In this document: one piece after another, positions 57,220-64,000 of the stretch | Numbering within the stretch: position 1 is the first letter of the stretch | Layout: every line of letters begins with the position of its first letter | Assembly: GCF_003991875.1 (NCBI RefSeq) | Contig: NZ_CP031423.1 | Coordinates: forward strand, 558,001-622,000 | DNA from: Microbacterium lemovicicum | Lineage (GTDB): Bacteria > Actinomycetota > Actinomycetes > Actinomycetales > Microbacteriaceae | DNA: 64,000 nucleotides | Reading direction: 5' to 3' | Notes under the pieces: generated by a model | What the model saw: the letters and a program-made list of their open reading frames with translations, nothing else | What the model was told of the DNA's origin: nothing | Databases searched by the model: none | Made by a program: the position numbers and the translations under genes

Positions 57220-57842
57220 GCGGCCGCTCGCGCCTGCAGGGCCGCACGGCCGCGCTCGGTCACCCCGGACAGGTCGCCCGCGTCCAGCTGACGCCGTGGT
57301 GCCAGCCAGCTGCCGCTGACGGCGGGCACGGCGGAGTGCGCGAGGTAGGCGGCGGCGTTGTCCGGGCCGACCCCGCCGCTCGGCACGAAGCCCATATCCG
57401 GGAAGACCGCCGCCAACGCCTCGATCATCGCGAGGCCGCCGAGTCGATCCGCGGGGAAGAGCTTCACCGCGTCGAGACCGTCGCGGCGCGCGCGCTGCAC
57501 CTCGCTCGCGGTGGCCACACCGGGCAGCACCGCCAGACCGAGCGCGCGTGCGCGGTCGACGACGGCCGGGTCGTACCCGGGGCTGACGATGAACGTCGCC
57601 CCCGCGTCGGCGGCGCGATTCACCTGCTCCTCGTCCAGCACCGTGCCGGCGCCGACGACGAACCCGCGTGGCGCGCCCGCGCTCATCGCCGCGAGCAGCT
57701 CCAGCGCGTGCGGCGTGCGCAGCGTGATCTCCGCGCAGGCGATGCCGCCGGCATCCAGCGCCTGCGCGAGGTCGGCGCCGATGTCGGAGCGATCGGCCAC
57801 CACCACGGGGATGATCGGATGCGGGCGCAGCCAGTCCGTCAT
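57216..57842 (-). CDS. eda: KDPG aldolase
   Basis: This 208-residue class I aldolase has the catalytic Glu region ACAEITLRTPHALE, GFVVGAGTVLDEEQV, FIVSPGYDPAVV and the Schiff-base Lys in DAVKLFPADRLGG, then FVPSGGVGPDNAAAYL. It splits KDPG to pyruvate and glyceraldehyde 3-phosphate. It begins at ATG 57842, overlapping the SDR stop (ATGA). Together with KdgK it forms the lower part of a uronate or Entner-Doudoroff-type route. Confidence 0.92.
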   Translation of the reverse strand: MTDWLRPHPIIPVVVADRSDIGADLAQALDAGGIACAEITLRTPHALELLAAMSAGAPRGFVVGAGTVLDEEQVNRAADAGATFIVSPGYDPAVVDRARALGLAVLPGVATASEVQRARRDGLDAVKLFPADRLGGLAMIEALAAVFPDMGFVPSGGVGPDNAAAYLAHSAVPAVSGSWLAPRRQLDAGDLSGVTERGRAALQARAAA

Positions 57843-58600
57843 CGCCCGAGCCACCCGCCGTCGACGGGGAGGATGACGCCGTCGACGTAGTCCGAGGCGC
57901 GGGAGGCCAGGAAGACGGTGGCGCCCCCGATGTCGGAGGCCTCGCCCCAGCGACCGGCGGGGATCCGCTCGAGGATGCTGCGCGAGCGGTCGGCGTCCGC
58001 GCGCAGGGGAGCGGTGTTGTCGGTGGCGATGTAGCCCGGCGCGATGGCGTTCACATTCACGCCCCGGGGCGCCCACTCGTTCGCCAGGGCCTTCGTCAAC
58101 CCTGCGATCCCCGACTTCGCCGCGGCATACCCGGGCACGTTGATCCCGCCCTGGAAGCTCAGCAGCGAGGCGGTGAAGATCACCTTGCCCGAACCGCGCT
58201 CGAGCATGCCCTGCGCGACGGCCTGGGTGAGGAGGAACGGGCTGCTGAGGTCGACCTCGACCACGCGGTCCCAGAGGTCGGCGGGATGCTCGGCGGCAGG
58301 GGCCCGCTCGATCGTGCCGGCGTTGTTGACCAGGATGTCGACCCTTCGGCCGCGCAGCTCGTCGGCGAGCGCGAGGACCGCGGCGCGATGCGAGAAGTCG
58401 CACGCGAAGGACGAGAACGTCCGGCCGTGCGCGGCGACGGCGAGGGCGACCGCGCTGTCGGCATCGGCCTCGCGGGTGCTGACGGCGATGATGTCGGCCC
58501 CGGCGCCGGCGAGGGCGTCCGCCATCGCCAGCCCGATGCCGCGGCTAGCGCCCGTGACGAGCGCGGTGCGCCCGGCGAGGTCGAACAGCGAGGCGGTCAT
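57839..58600 (-). CDS. kduD: KduD-like SDR, 2-deoxygluconate/DKII reductase
   Basis: This 253-residue classical SDR has the cofactor motif VTGASRGIGLAMADAL, NNAG and the active-site Ser with YAAAK (GYAAAKSGIAGLTKALANEW). The KduD-type loop is APGYIATDNTAPLRADADRSRSILERIPAGRWG. KduD interconverts 2,5-diketo-3-deoxygluconate and KDG. That product feeds KdgK and Eda in the same operon. KduI, the isomerase that normally precedes it, is not in the window. Confidence 0.88.
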   Translation of the reverse strand: MTASLFDLAGRTALVTGASRGIGLAMADALAGAGADIIAVSTREADADSAVALAVAAHGRTFSSFACDFSHRAAVLALADELRGRRVDILVNNAGTIERAPAAEHPADLWDRVVEVDLSSPFLLTQAVAQGMLERGSGKVIFTASLLSFQGGINVPGYAAAKSGIAGLTKALANEWAPRGVNVNAIAPGYIATDNTAPLRADADRSRSILERIPAGRWGEASDIGGATVFLASRASDYVDGVILPVDGGWLGR

Positions 58601-59622
58601 CGGTCGCCGCCGACCGCGACGAGGAGCTTCAGCGCCTGTCCGGCTTCGAGCGTCGCGAACGCGTCACCCGTCCGCTCCAGCGGGACGACGTCGGTGATCA
58701 GCGCATCGGTCGGGATGGCCCGGCCGCCGGCGAGGAGGTCGACGGCGGTCTCGAAGTCCTGCCGCTGGTAGACCCGCGCACCCAGGAGGCGCAGCTCGCG
58801 CCAGAAGACCCGCTGGAGGTCGATCTCCCGCGGCTGCGAGTGGATGGCCACCACGACGATCGTGCCGCGGACCTTGGCGAGCGCGGTCATCCCGCGCACC
58901 GCGGCCGCGGCTCCCGAGACCTCGAAGACGACGTCGGCGCCTGCCCCCTGCGTCCACTCCTCGACGGCCGCCGTCTGATCGACGGCGGTCGGGTCGAGCG
59001 TGCGGAAGCCGAGCTCGTCGATGGAGGCCCGACGCCCGGCATCCGGCTCGATCACGACGACCTCCGCGCCGACGTGGCGGGCCACGCTGGCGATGAGGAC
59101 GCCGATCGGACCTCCGCCGATCACCACGGCCTTGTCGCCGGCAGCGAGCTCGGAGCGCCGCACGTCGTGCACGGCGACGGCGACGGGCTCGACGAGGGCT
59201 CCCTCGCGCAGCGGGAGGTCCTGCGGCAGCCGCACCAGCGTGCCGGCGGGCACGTTCCAGAGCTCCTGGAGCGCGCCGGGGGAGTCGATCCCGATGAAGT
59301 CGAGGTTCTGGCAGATGTGCTCGTTGCCGGCGAGGCACGCGGGGCAGGTGCCGTCCCACGCGAGCGGCATGACCGTCACGCGGTCGCCTTCGGCCCAGCC
59401 CTCGACGCCGGTGCCGAGCGCCGTGACGACGCCGCTCATCTCGTGTCCGAAGACAAGGGGATGCTGGACGCGGGCGTCCATGTCGCCGTGGAAGATGTGG
59501 AGGTCCGTGCCGCAGAGGCCGGCGTACGCGACGCGCACCTGCACCTGTCCGGGCGGGGGAGCCTGCGGCTCGAGATCCACGGGGTTGACGTTTCGAGCCG
59601 AGACGTAGTGAAGTGCGCGCAC
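58597..59622 (-). CDS. Zinc-dependent alcohol/polyol dehydrogenase (MDR family)
   Basis: This 341-residue enzyme has catalytic zinc ligands in GLCGTDLHIF and FGHEMSG, structural zinc Cys in CPACLAGNEHIC and the NAD site VVIGGGPIGVLIASVARHVGAEVVV. It resembles sorbitol, threonine and uronate dehydrogenases of the MDR family. It begins at GTG 59622 with GGAG five bases upstream and is the first gene of the operon, overlapping kduD by four bases. It probably oxidises or reduces a sugar acid feeding KduD; the substrate is unknown. Confidence 0.88.
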   Translation of the reverse strand: MRALHYVSARNVNPVDLEPQAPPPGQVQVRVAYAGLCGTDLHIFHGDMDARVQHPLVFGHEMSGVVTALGTGVEGWAEGDRVTVMPLAWDGTCPACLAGNEHICQNLDFIGIDSPGALQELWNVPAGTLVRLPQDLPLREGALVEPVAVAVHDVRRSELAAGDKAVVIGGGPIGVLIASVARHVGAEVVVIEPDAGRRASIDELGFRTLDPTAVDQTAAVEEWTQGAGADVVFEVSGAAAAVRGMTALAKVRGTIVVVAIHSQPREIDLQRVFWRELRLLGARVYQRQDFETAVDLLAGGRAIPTDALITDVVPLERTGDAFATLEAGQALKLLVAVGGDR

Positions 59623-59687
59623 GACTGCTCCTCTCCGATGAGTGCGGATGAGGTCGCCATCCGCTCCTCCACTGTACGGGTCTTTCT

Positions 59688-59706
59688 TCATAGGTCACAT
59701 GTATGA
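59688..59706. promoter_or_regulatory. TCATA-N9-TATGA dyad in the divergent promoter region
   Basis: ATAGGTCACATGTATGAT (59690-59707) matches the dyad at 52900. It lies in the 151 bases between the dehydrogenase operon and the ABC importer operon, so one site could control both directions. It is AT-rich against its surroundings. Confidence 0.6.
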
Positions 59707-59773
59707 TCTAATGAATTCGCGAGCCGCAGCAGCGGCGAGTCGTCAACGACGTCGACCTCTTGAAGGACTTGAA

Positions 59774-61144
59774 ATGGCCACACAGCATCGCCGCTTCTCC
59801 CGCGCCACCCGATTCGGGGCCCTCGCCATCGCCGGGCTCGCCGCCGTCGCCCTGAGCGGCTGCGGGGCAGACGCCACCGGAGGAGGGGACTCCTCGTTCG
59901 GGTTCACCCAGGCCGAGCAGGAGGCCGACAGCCCCATCACCGTGTGGGTGGATGCCACCCGCGAGCCGATCATCGACGCGTTCGAGGCCGCTCATCCCGA
60001 CGTGCAGCTGAATGTCGAGACCTACGACGGCAACGCCAGCGGCTCGGCGAGCCTGCAGACGCGCATCGCCCTGTTCGATCAGGCAGGCGAGGGCTGGCCC
60101 GATGTCGTCTTCTCCACCCAGAACAACGACGCCTCGTGGGCGTCGAAGGAGACCAACGGCGTGCAGGCGTTCGCCGCGCCCGTCAACAAGGGGTGGTTCG
60201 ACCAGGAGTTCCTCGACGGCTTCACACCGGGCTCGCTCGACCCGCTGACCATCGACGGCACGGTCTACGGACTGCGCAACGACCTCGCGCAGGTCGTGTT
60301 CTGGTACGACCAGACGCTCTTCGATCAGCTCGGCTACACGGTCCCCACGACGTGGGAGGAGTACGAGGCGCTCAGCGACAAGGTCGCGGCGGAGAACCCC
60401 GGCTACATCCTCGGCTCCGTCGGCGACGGCTTCCTCGGCTCGTACGTCTATTACTGGGGCGCGCAGGCGCCGATCTTCCAGCTCGACGGCAACGAGTTCT
60501 CCTCCGACTTCGAGGCGGAGAACTCGCAGAAGATGACCGATCTCCTCGACCACATGGTCGAGAACGGCACAATGTCGACCAACTCGGTGTTCGGCTCGGA
60601 CTTCATCCAGGAGGCCCAGGGCAAGGTCCTCGGGATGCCCGGACCGGTGTGGTTCACCGGAGCCATCTTCCAGAACCCCGACAGCCTCAACGTGCCGGCC
60701 GGACAGCTCGGCGCGTCCACCCCGCTGCACTGGGAGGGCGAGGACATCGGCACAGGCAACGTCGGCGGCGGCACCTGGCTCGCCTCCAGCCACTCCAAGA
60801 ACCTCGACGCGGTGAAGACCTTCATGGAGTTCGCCACGAGCTCCGACGAGTACCAGGTCGACCTCGCCCCCGGGTATCCCGCCTACGCTTCGGCGGGCGA
60901 GAAGTGGATCGCGCAGCAGGCCTCCGGCGGATACTTCGTCGGCGACTTCGAGAAGAACGTCATCGACGCCGCCGGTCAGGTCTGGGGCGGATGGGGCTTC
61001 CCGAGCTTCAGCGCCGAGACGGCGTACTCCAAGGTGGTCCTGCCGGCGCTCGCCGCGGGTTCGACGATCGGCGATGTCGCGTCGGACTGGCAGCAGGAGA
61101 TCCTCAACGAGGCGCAGGTGCAGGGCTACACCGTCGCCCGCTGA
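59774..61144 (+). CDS. Sugar ABC transporter substrate-binding lipoprotein
   Basis: This 456-residue family 1 solute-binding protein has a lipoprotein signal (FGALAIAGLAAVALSGC, lipobox LSGC). The mature part opens ITVWVDATREPIIDAFEAAHPDVQLNVETYDG, and mid-protein segments read NDLAQVVFWYDQTLFDQLGYTVPTTWEEY, as in oligosaccharide binders. AAGGA lies six bases before ATG 59774. It delivers sugar or uronate oligomers to the two permeases downstream. No ATPase gene is in the operon, so a shared MsmK-type ATPase encoded elsewhere is probably used. Confidence 0.92.
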   Translation: MATQHRRFSRATRFGALAIAGLAAVALSGCGADATGGGDSSFGFTQAEQEADSPITVWVDATREPIIDAFEAAHPDVQLNVETYDGNASGSASLQTRIALFDQAGEGWPDVVFSTQNNDASWASKETNGVQAFAAPVNKGWFDQEFLDGFTPGSLDPLTIDGTVYGLRNDLAQVVFWYDQTLFDQLGYTVPTTWEEYEALSDKVAAENPGYILGSVGDGFLGSYVYYWGAQAPIFQLDGNEFSSDFEAENSQKMTDLLDHMVENGTMSTNSVFGSDFIQEAQGKVLGMPGPVWFTGAIFQNPDSLNVPAGQLGASTPLHWEGEDIGTGNVGGGTWLASSHSKNLDAVKTFMEFATSSDEYQVDLAPGYPAYASAGEKWIAQQASGGYFVGDFEKNVIDAAGQVWGGWGFPSFSAETAYSKVVLPALAAGSTIGDVASDWQQEILNEAQVQGYTVAR

Positions 61145-61187
61145 TCATGCCCACTCCGAGAAAGGCCCGCACATCGTCACCTCAACG

Positions 61188-62114
61188 ATGACGCCCCTTT
61201 CCGCCGGCGCGGAGACGCGCCGGCGGAAAGGCGATGCACGGCGTCGCAATCCGAACCGCTCCCAGTCGGCGATGGCCTATGCCTTCTCCTCCGGGTACGG
61301 CATCCTGCTCCTGGTGTTCGGGCTCGGGCCGGCCCTCTACGCCGTCTTCCTCGCCTTCACCCAGGCGGGGCAGTTCGTCGGGGTGGAGAACTTCGTCCGC
61401 GTCTTCGCCGACTACCGGTTCTGGCCCGCGGTCCAGCACGTCGCCACCTACCTCGTCATCTGGCTCGTGTTCCAGATCGCCTTCGTGGTGCTGCTCGCGC
61501 TGATCGTGCACAACTTCGCCGCGCGATGGGTGTCGACGTCGGCCCGCTTCATCTACTACATCCCGGGGGCGCTGGCCGGGGCATCCAGCGTGCTGCTCTG
61601 GCTGTTCCTGCTGGACCCGTCGGTCAGCCCGGTGTCCGGGCTCCTGCGCGCGATGGGGTTCGACTCCTTCGTCGCCACCGTGTCGGTGGACAACCTGCCC
61701 GTCATCTTCACCGTGATCTCGTTCTGGACCGGGGCGGGGCAGTGGATCGTGATCATGTACGGCGCGCTGAACAACATCAGTCCCGAGATCATGGAGGCCT
61801 CGAGGATGGATGGTGCGGGGCCCGTCAAGACCGCCTGGTACATCCAGCTGCCGCTCCTGCGGAAGTGGATCTCGTACATGGTCGTCATGTCGGTCGCGGC
61901 GGGCAGCCAGCTGTTCGTCGAGCCCCGGGTGCTCTCGCAGGCCAGCAAGGGCGTCGTTCCGCCCGACTACTCCCTCAATCAACTGGCGTACCTCTACGCC
62001 TTCCGGCAGAACGACTTCAACGGCTCCGCGGCGATCTCCCTGATCCTGCTGGTCGTCGCGCTCGCTCTGGCCGCCTTCTTCGTCTTCCGAGGAGGACTCT
62101 TTGAGCGCGACTGA
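61188..62114 (+). CDS. Sugar ABC transporter permease, MalF type
   Basis: This 308-residue protein has six helices; the first is SSGYGILLLVFGLGPALYAVFLAF. The coupling loop is SPEIMEASRMDGAGPVKTAWYIQLPLLRK, the EAA motif. It pairs with the next permease as a channel. ATG 61188 has no strong ribosome-binding site; GAGAAAGG is about 20 bases upstream. Confidence 0.92.
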   Translation: MTPLSAGAETRRRKGDARRRNPNRSQSAMAYAFSSGYGILLLVFGLGPALYAVFLAFTQAGQFVGVENFVRVFADYRFWPAVQHVATYLVIWLVFQIAFVVLLALIVHNFAARWVSTSARFIYYIPGALAGASSVLLWLFLLDPSVSPVSGLLRAMGFDSFVATVSVDNLPVIFTVISFWTGAGQWIVIMYGALNNISPEIMEASRMDGAGPVKTAWYIQLPLLRKWISYMVVMSVAAGSQLFVEPRVLSQASKGVVPPDYSLNQLAYLYAFRQNDFNGSAAISLILLVVALALAAFFVFRGGLFERD

Positions 62115-63048
62115 CACGGCCGTCCCGCAGGTGCGGGTCACCGACGACGAGACACCGGTGCGCCGGCGCCGGCGCTCGCTGGCCCCGGGCGAGTGGCTCG
62201 GGCGCGCCCTGGCGGTCGTGATCGCCCTCTTCTTCGTGGTGTTCTTCGCTCTGCCGCTGGTGTGGCTGATCCTCGCGCCGACCAAGACGCCTCGCGAGCT
62301 GCTGCTGAACGGCCCATTCGACTTCGGGGCCTTCGCGACGCTGGCCGAGAACTGGAACGCACTGACGGCGTTCCAGAACGGCATCGTCTGGACCTGGCTC
62401 GGCAATGCCGCGTTCTACACCGGCGCCGCGCTCGTGCTGACGCTGCTGGTCAGCATCCCCGCCGGCTACGCACTCGCGATGATCGATTTCAAGCTGCGAC
62501 GGGCCCTGCTGGCCGTGACGCTCATCGTGATGCTCATCCCGAGCACCGCACTCGTGCTGCCGACATTCCTCGAGCTCAGCGCCGTGAAGCTCATCGGCAA
62601 CCCGCTGGCGGTGATCCTGCCCTTCTCGTTCTTCCCGTTCGGGGTGTACCTGACGTACATCTACTTCTCGACGAGCATCTCGAAGGACCTGCTCGACGCG
62701 GCGCGCATCGACGGCGCGGGGGAATGGCGGGTGTTCTGGCGCGTCGCCATGCCGCTGGCGACCCCGGTGATCGCCCTGGTGGGCTTCTTCAACGTCGTCG
62801 GCAACTGGAACAACTACTTCCTCCCGTTCGTGATGGTTCCGGGACGACGCGCTCCCATCCAGGTCGGGTTGGCCGAGCTGCTGTCGAACGTGCCGCTGTT
62901 CAACCCGACATCCGCCGGGTCGGTGACGATCGAGCTGCCCGTGCTCGCACTGGCCACCCTGGTCTCGGTCGCACCGGTGCTGCTGATCTTCCTGTTCTCG
63001 CAGCGCTTCCTCGTGACGGGGATGACCGCGGGCGGGACGAAGGGCTGA
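62101..63048 (+). CDS. Sugar ABC transporter permease, MalG type
   Basis: This 315-residue protein has six helices, starting ALAVVIALFFVVFFALPLVWLIL. The EAA loop is SKDLLDAARIDGAGEWRVFWRVAMPLATP. The start is TTG 62101 with GAGGAGG about seven bases upstream; it overlaps the first permease gene by 14 bases. The charged N-terminus (RVTDDETPVRRRRRSLAPGE) faces the cytoplasm. Confidence 0.92.
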   Translation: MSATDTAVPQVRVTDDETPVRRRRRSLAPGEWLGRALAVVIALFFVVFFALPLVWLILAPTKTPRELLLNGPFDFGAFATLAENWNALTAFQNGIVWTWLGNAAFYTGAALVLTLLVSIPAGYALAMIDFKLRRALLAVTLIVMLIPSTALVLPTFLELSAVKLIGNPLAVILPFSFFPFGVYLTYIYFSTSISKDLLDAARIDGAGEWRVFWRVAMPLATPVIALVGFFNVVGNWNNYFLPFVMVPGRRAPIQVGLAELLSNVPLFNPTSAGSVTIELPVLALATLVSVAPVLLIFLFSQRFLVTGMTAGGTKG

Positions 63049-63050
63049 CG

Positions 63051-63374
63051 ATGCTGCGCGTGGCGATGGTGTGCCGCATGGTGCCCGAGAAGCGCGAGGA
63101 GTACCTCGCCCTTCATCGGGCGGTCTGGCCGGGCGTGGAGCAGACCCTCCGCGAGGGGAACATCCGCAACTTCAGCATCTTCGTGCGGGGCGACGTTCTC
63201 TTCGGCTACTACGAGTACGTGGGCGATGACCTCGCCGCCGACGACGCCAGGATGGCGGCCGATCCCGTCACGCAGCAGTGGTGGGAGCGCACGCGACCCT
63301 GCCAGCTGCCGTTCGACGCGGACGGCACGGAGCCGAACTGGCAGACCATGGCCGAGGCCTGGCACCTGGACTGA
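63051..63374 (+). CDS. rhaM: L-rhamnose mutarotase family protein
   Basis: This 107-residue protein of the RhaM/COG3254 ferredoxin-like family has RVAMVCRMVPEKREEYLALHRAVWPGVEQTL with the conserved His, then FSIFVRGDVLFGYYEYVGDD and WWERTRPCQLPF. The family interconverts alpha and beta anomers of L-rhamnose and related sugars before metabolism. It is two bases after the permease stop, so it belongs to the importer operon. It implies a deoxy-sugar or similar component in the imported substrate. Confidence 0.88.
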   Translation: MLRVAMVCRMVPEKREEYLALHRAVWPGVEQTLREGNIRNFSIFVRGDVLFGYYEYVGDDLAADDARMAADPVTQQWWERTRPCQLPFDADGTEPNWQTMAEAWHLD

Positions 63375-63386
63375 GGGGTGCCGACC

Positions 63387-64000
63387 TCAGCGCTCGCGGG
63401 CGGTGGGGAAGCGGCGGCGCTGCCACGCATCCAGGATGTGCGCGCGCATGGCGGCCTCCGCCTCGGCGGGGTCTCCGGCGGCGATGGCGTCGTGCACCCG
63501 GCGGTGCTCCTCGAGCGTGACGTGGAAGGCGTCGGTGGACTGGTTGCCGACGAAGCGGGCCGACTGACGGGCCCGGGAGAACAGGATCTTGGTGATGCTG
63601 CTCGCGAGCTCGTTGCCCGACAGTGTCATGACGAGGAAGTGGAACTCCAGGTCGGCGTCGGGGAACACCTCCGGGTCTTCGACCGACTCCTCCATGCGCA
63701 GGAGGGACTCCGTCACCATCGCCAGCTGCTCCTCCGTCCGGCGGGACGCCGTCGCCGACGACATCGAGCCCTCGAGTGAGGCGCGGATGACGGCGATGTC
63801 GTCGAGGACGCCGAGGGAGGAGTCGTTCTCCAGCAGCACGGCGAGCACCACGGGGTCGAGGATGTTCCACATCGTCTTCGGCTGGACGATGGTGCCACGG
63901 CCGGGGGCGACGCTGATGAGGCCCTTCTCCTCGATCCGCTTCACGGATTCGCGGATGACGGTGCGGCTCACGGCGAAGTGCTGGGCGAGCTTCTCCTCGG
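63387..64000 (-). CDS. GntR-family regulator with FCD domain, 5' end outside window
   Basis: The frame runs off the right edge, and 204 residues are visible. The wHTH reads EEKLAQHFAVSRTVIRESVKRIEEKGLI, then a wing SVAPGRGTIVQP. The C-terminal FCD domain has putative metal ligands in DLEFHFLVM, EEHRRVHDAIAAGD and MRAHILDAW. Such regulators bind sugar acids. It is convergent with rhaM, 12 bases apart, and is the likely regulator of the island through the TCATA-N9-TATGA sites. Confidence 0.9.
   Translation of the reverse strand, partial: EEKLAQHFAVSRTVIRESVKRIEEKGLISVAPGRGTIVQPKTMWNILDPVVLAVLLENDSSLGVLDDIAVIRASLEGSMSSATASRRTEEQLAMVTESLLRMEESVEDPEVFPDADLEFHFLVMTLSGNELASSITKILFSRARQSARFVGNQSTDAFHVTLEEHRRVHDAIAAGDPAEAEAAMRAHILDAWQRRRFPTARER

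Overview
The window is about 64 kb of high-GC DNA whose gene content and sequence habits point to an actinobacterium of the Microbacteriaceae, most likely Microbacterium or a close relative. This rests on an IniB/IniA/IniC-like locus, DUF7882 and DUF3817 proteins, the GuaB/GuaB3/GuaA cluster, a fused OleBC protein, CIRCE control of groES, many promoters that appear leaderless, and recurrent GGATGCC/GGCATCC dyads. The assignment is an inference from gene families; no rRNA is present to confirm it.

Layout. 1-10.4 kb: a locus resembling mycobacterial iniBAC. It has two IniB-like repeat proteins, two dynamin-like GTPases, a four-helix membrane protein, a large LuxR-type ATPase regulator and a membrane-anchored Hsp70 that lacks its substrate-binding domain. 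10.4-18 kb: CIRCE-controlled groES, a RarD-type permease and a complete branched-chain amino acid ABC transporter (livK, then livFGMH on the other strand), whose LivH carries an extra extracytoplasmic domain. 18-26.9 kb: purine genes guaB, guaB3 and guaA with SURF1 and DUF3817 proteins, a glycosyltransferase, and an amino-acid oxidase gene flanked by a family of inverted repeats. 26.9-32.6 kb: a metallo-beta-lactamase-fold protein with a divergent TetR regulator, a stand-alone LigD-type polymerase, a Bax-inhibitor-1 protein, a GDPD phosphodiesterase and an M23 peptidase. 32.6-38.5 kb: a phosphopantetheinyl transferase, an M1 aminopeptidase and a Pls/PosA-type membrane NRPS, together a plausible homopoly-amino-acid locus. 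38.6-46.4 kb: small operons including a permease, a MarR regulator, an HAD phosphatase, a GNAT acetyltransferase, a photolyase-like protein with unusual domain order and an APC permease.

46.4-48 kb holds what I consider the most interesting object. It is a 54-nt minus-strand RNA gene with its own promoter and terminator. It folds as an acceptor stem plus T-arm with G3-U70, A73 and an encoded CCA, which are the determinants recognised by alanyl-tRNA synthetase, but it has no D-arm and no normal anticodon arm. It is divergent from a 465-residue alanyl-tRNA synthetase paralogue that stops after the aminoacylation and tRNA-recognition modules. I propose that they form an enzyme and RNA-substrate pair.

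48.1-52.8 kb is a complete oleA-oleBC-oleD operon for long-chain olefin synthesis. 52.9-64 kb is a sugar-acid utilisation island: a secreted beta-helix protein, a kduD/eda/kdgK/alcohol-dehydrogenase operon, a divergent ABC importer with a rhamnose-mutarotase-family protein, and an FCD-type GntR regulator cut by the right edge. The same dyad (TCATA-N9-TATGA) lies before the secreted protein and in the divergent promoter region, which suggests one regulon.
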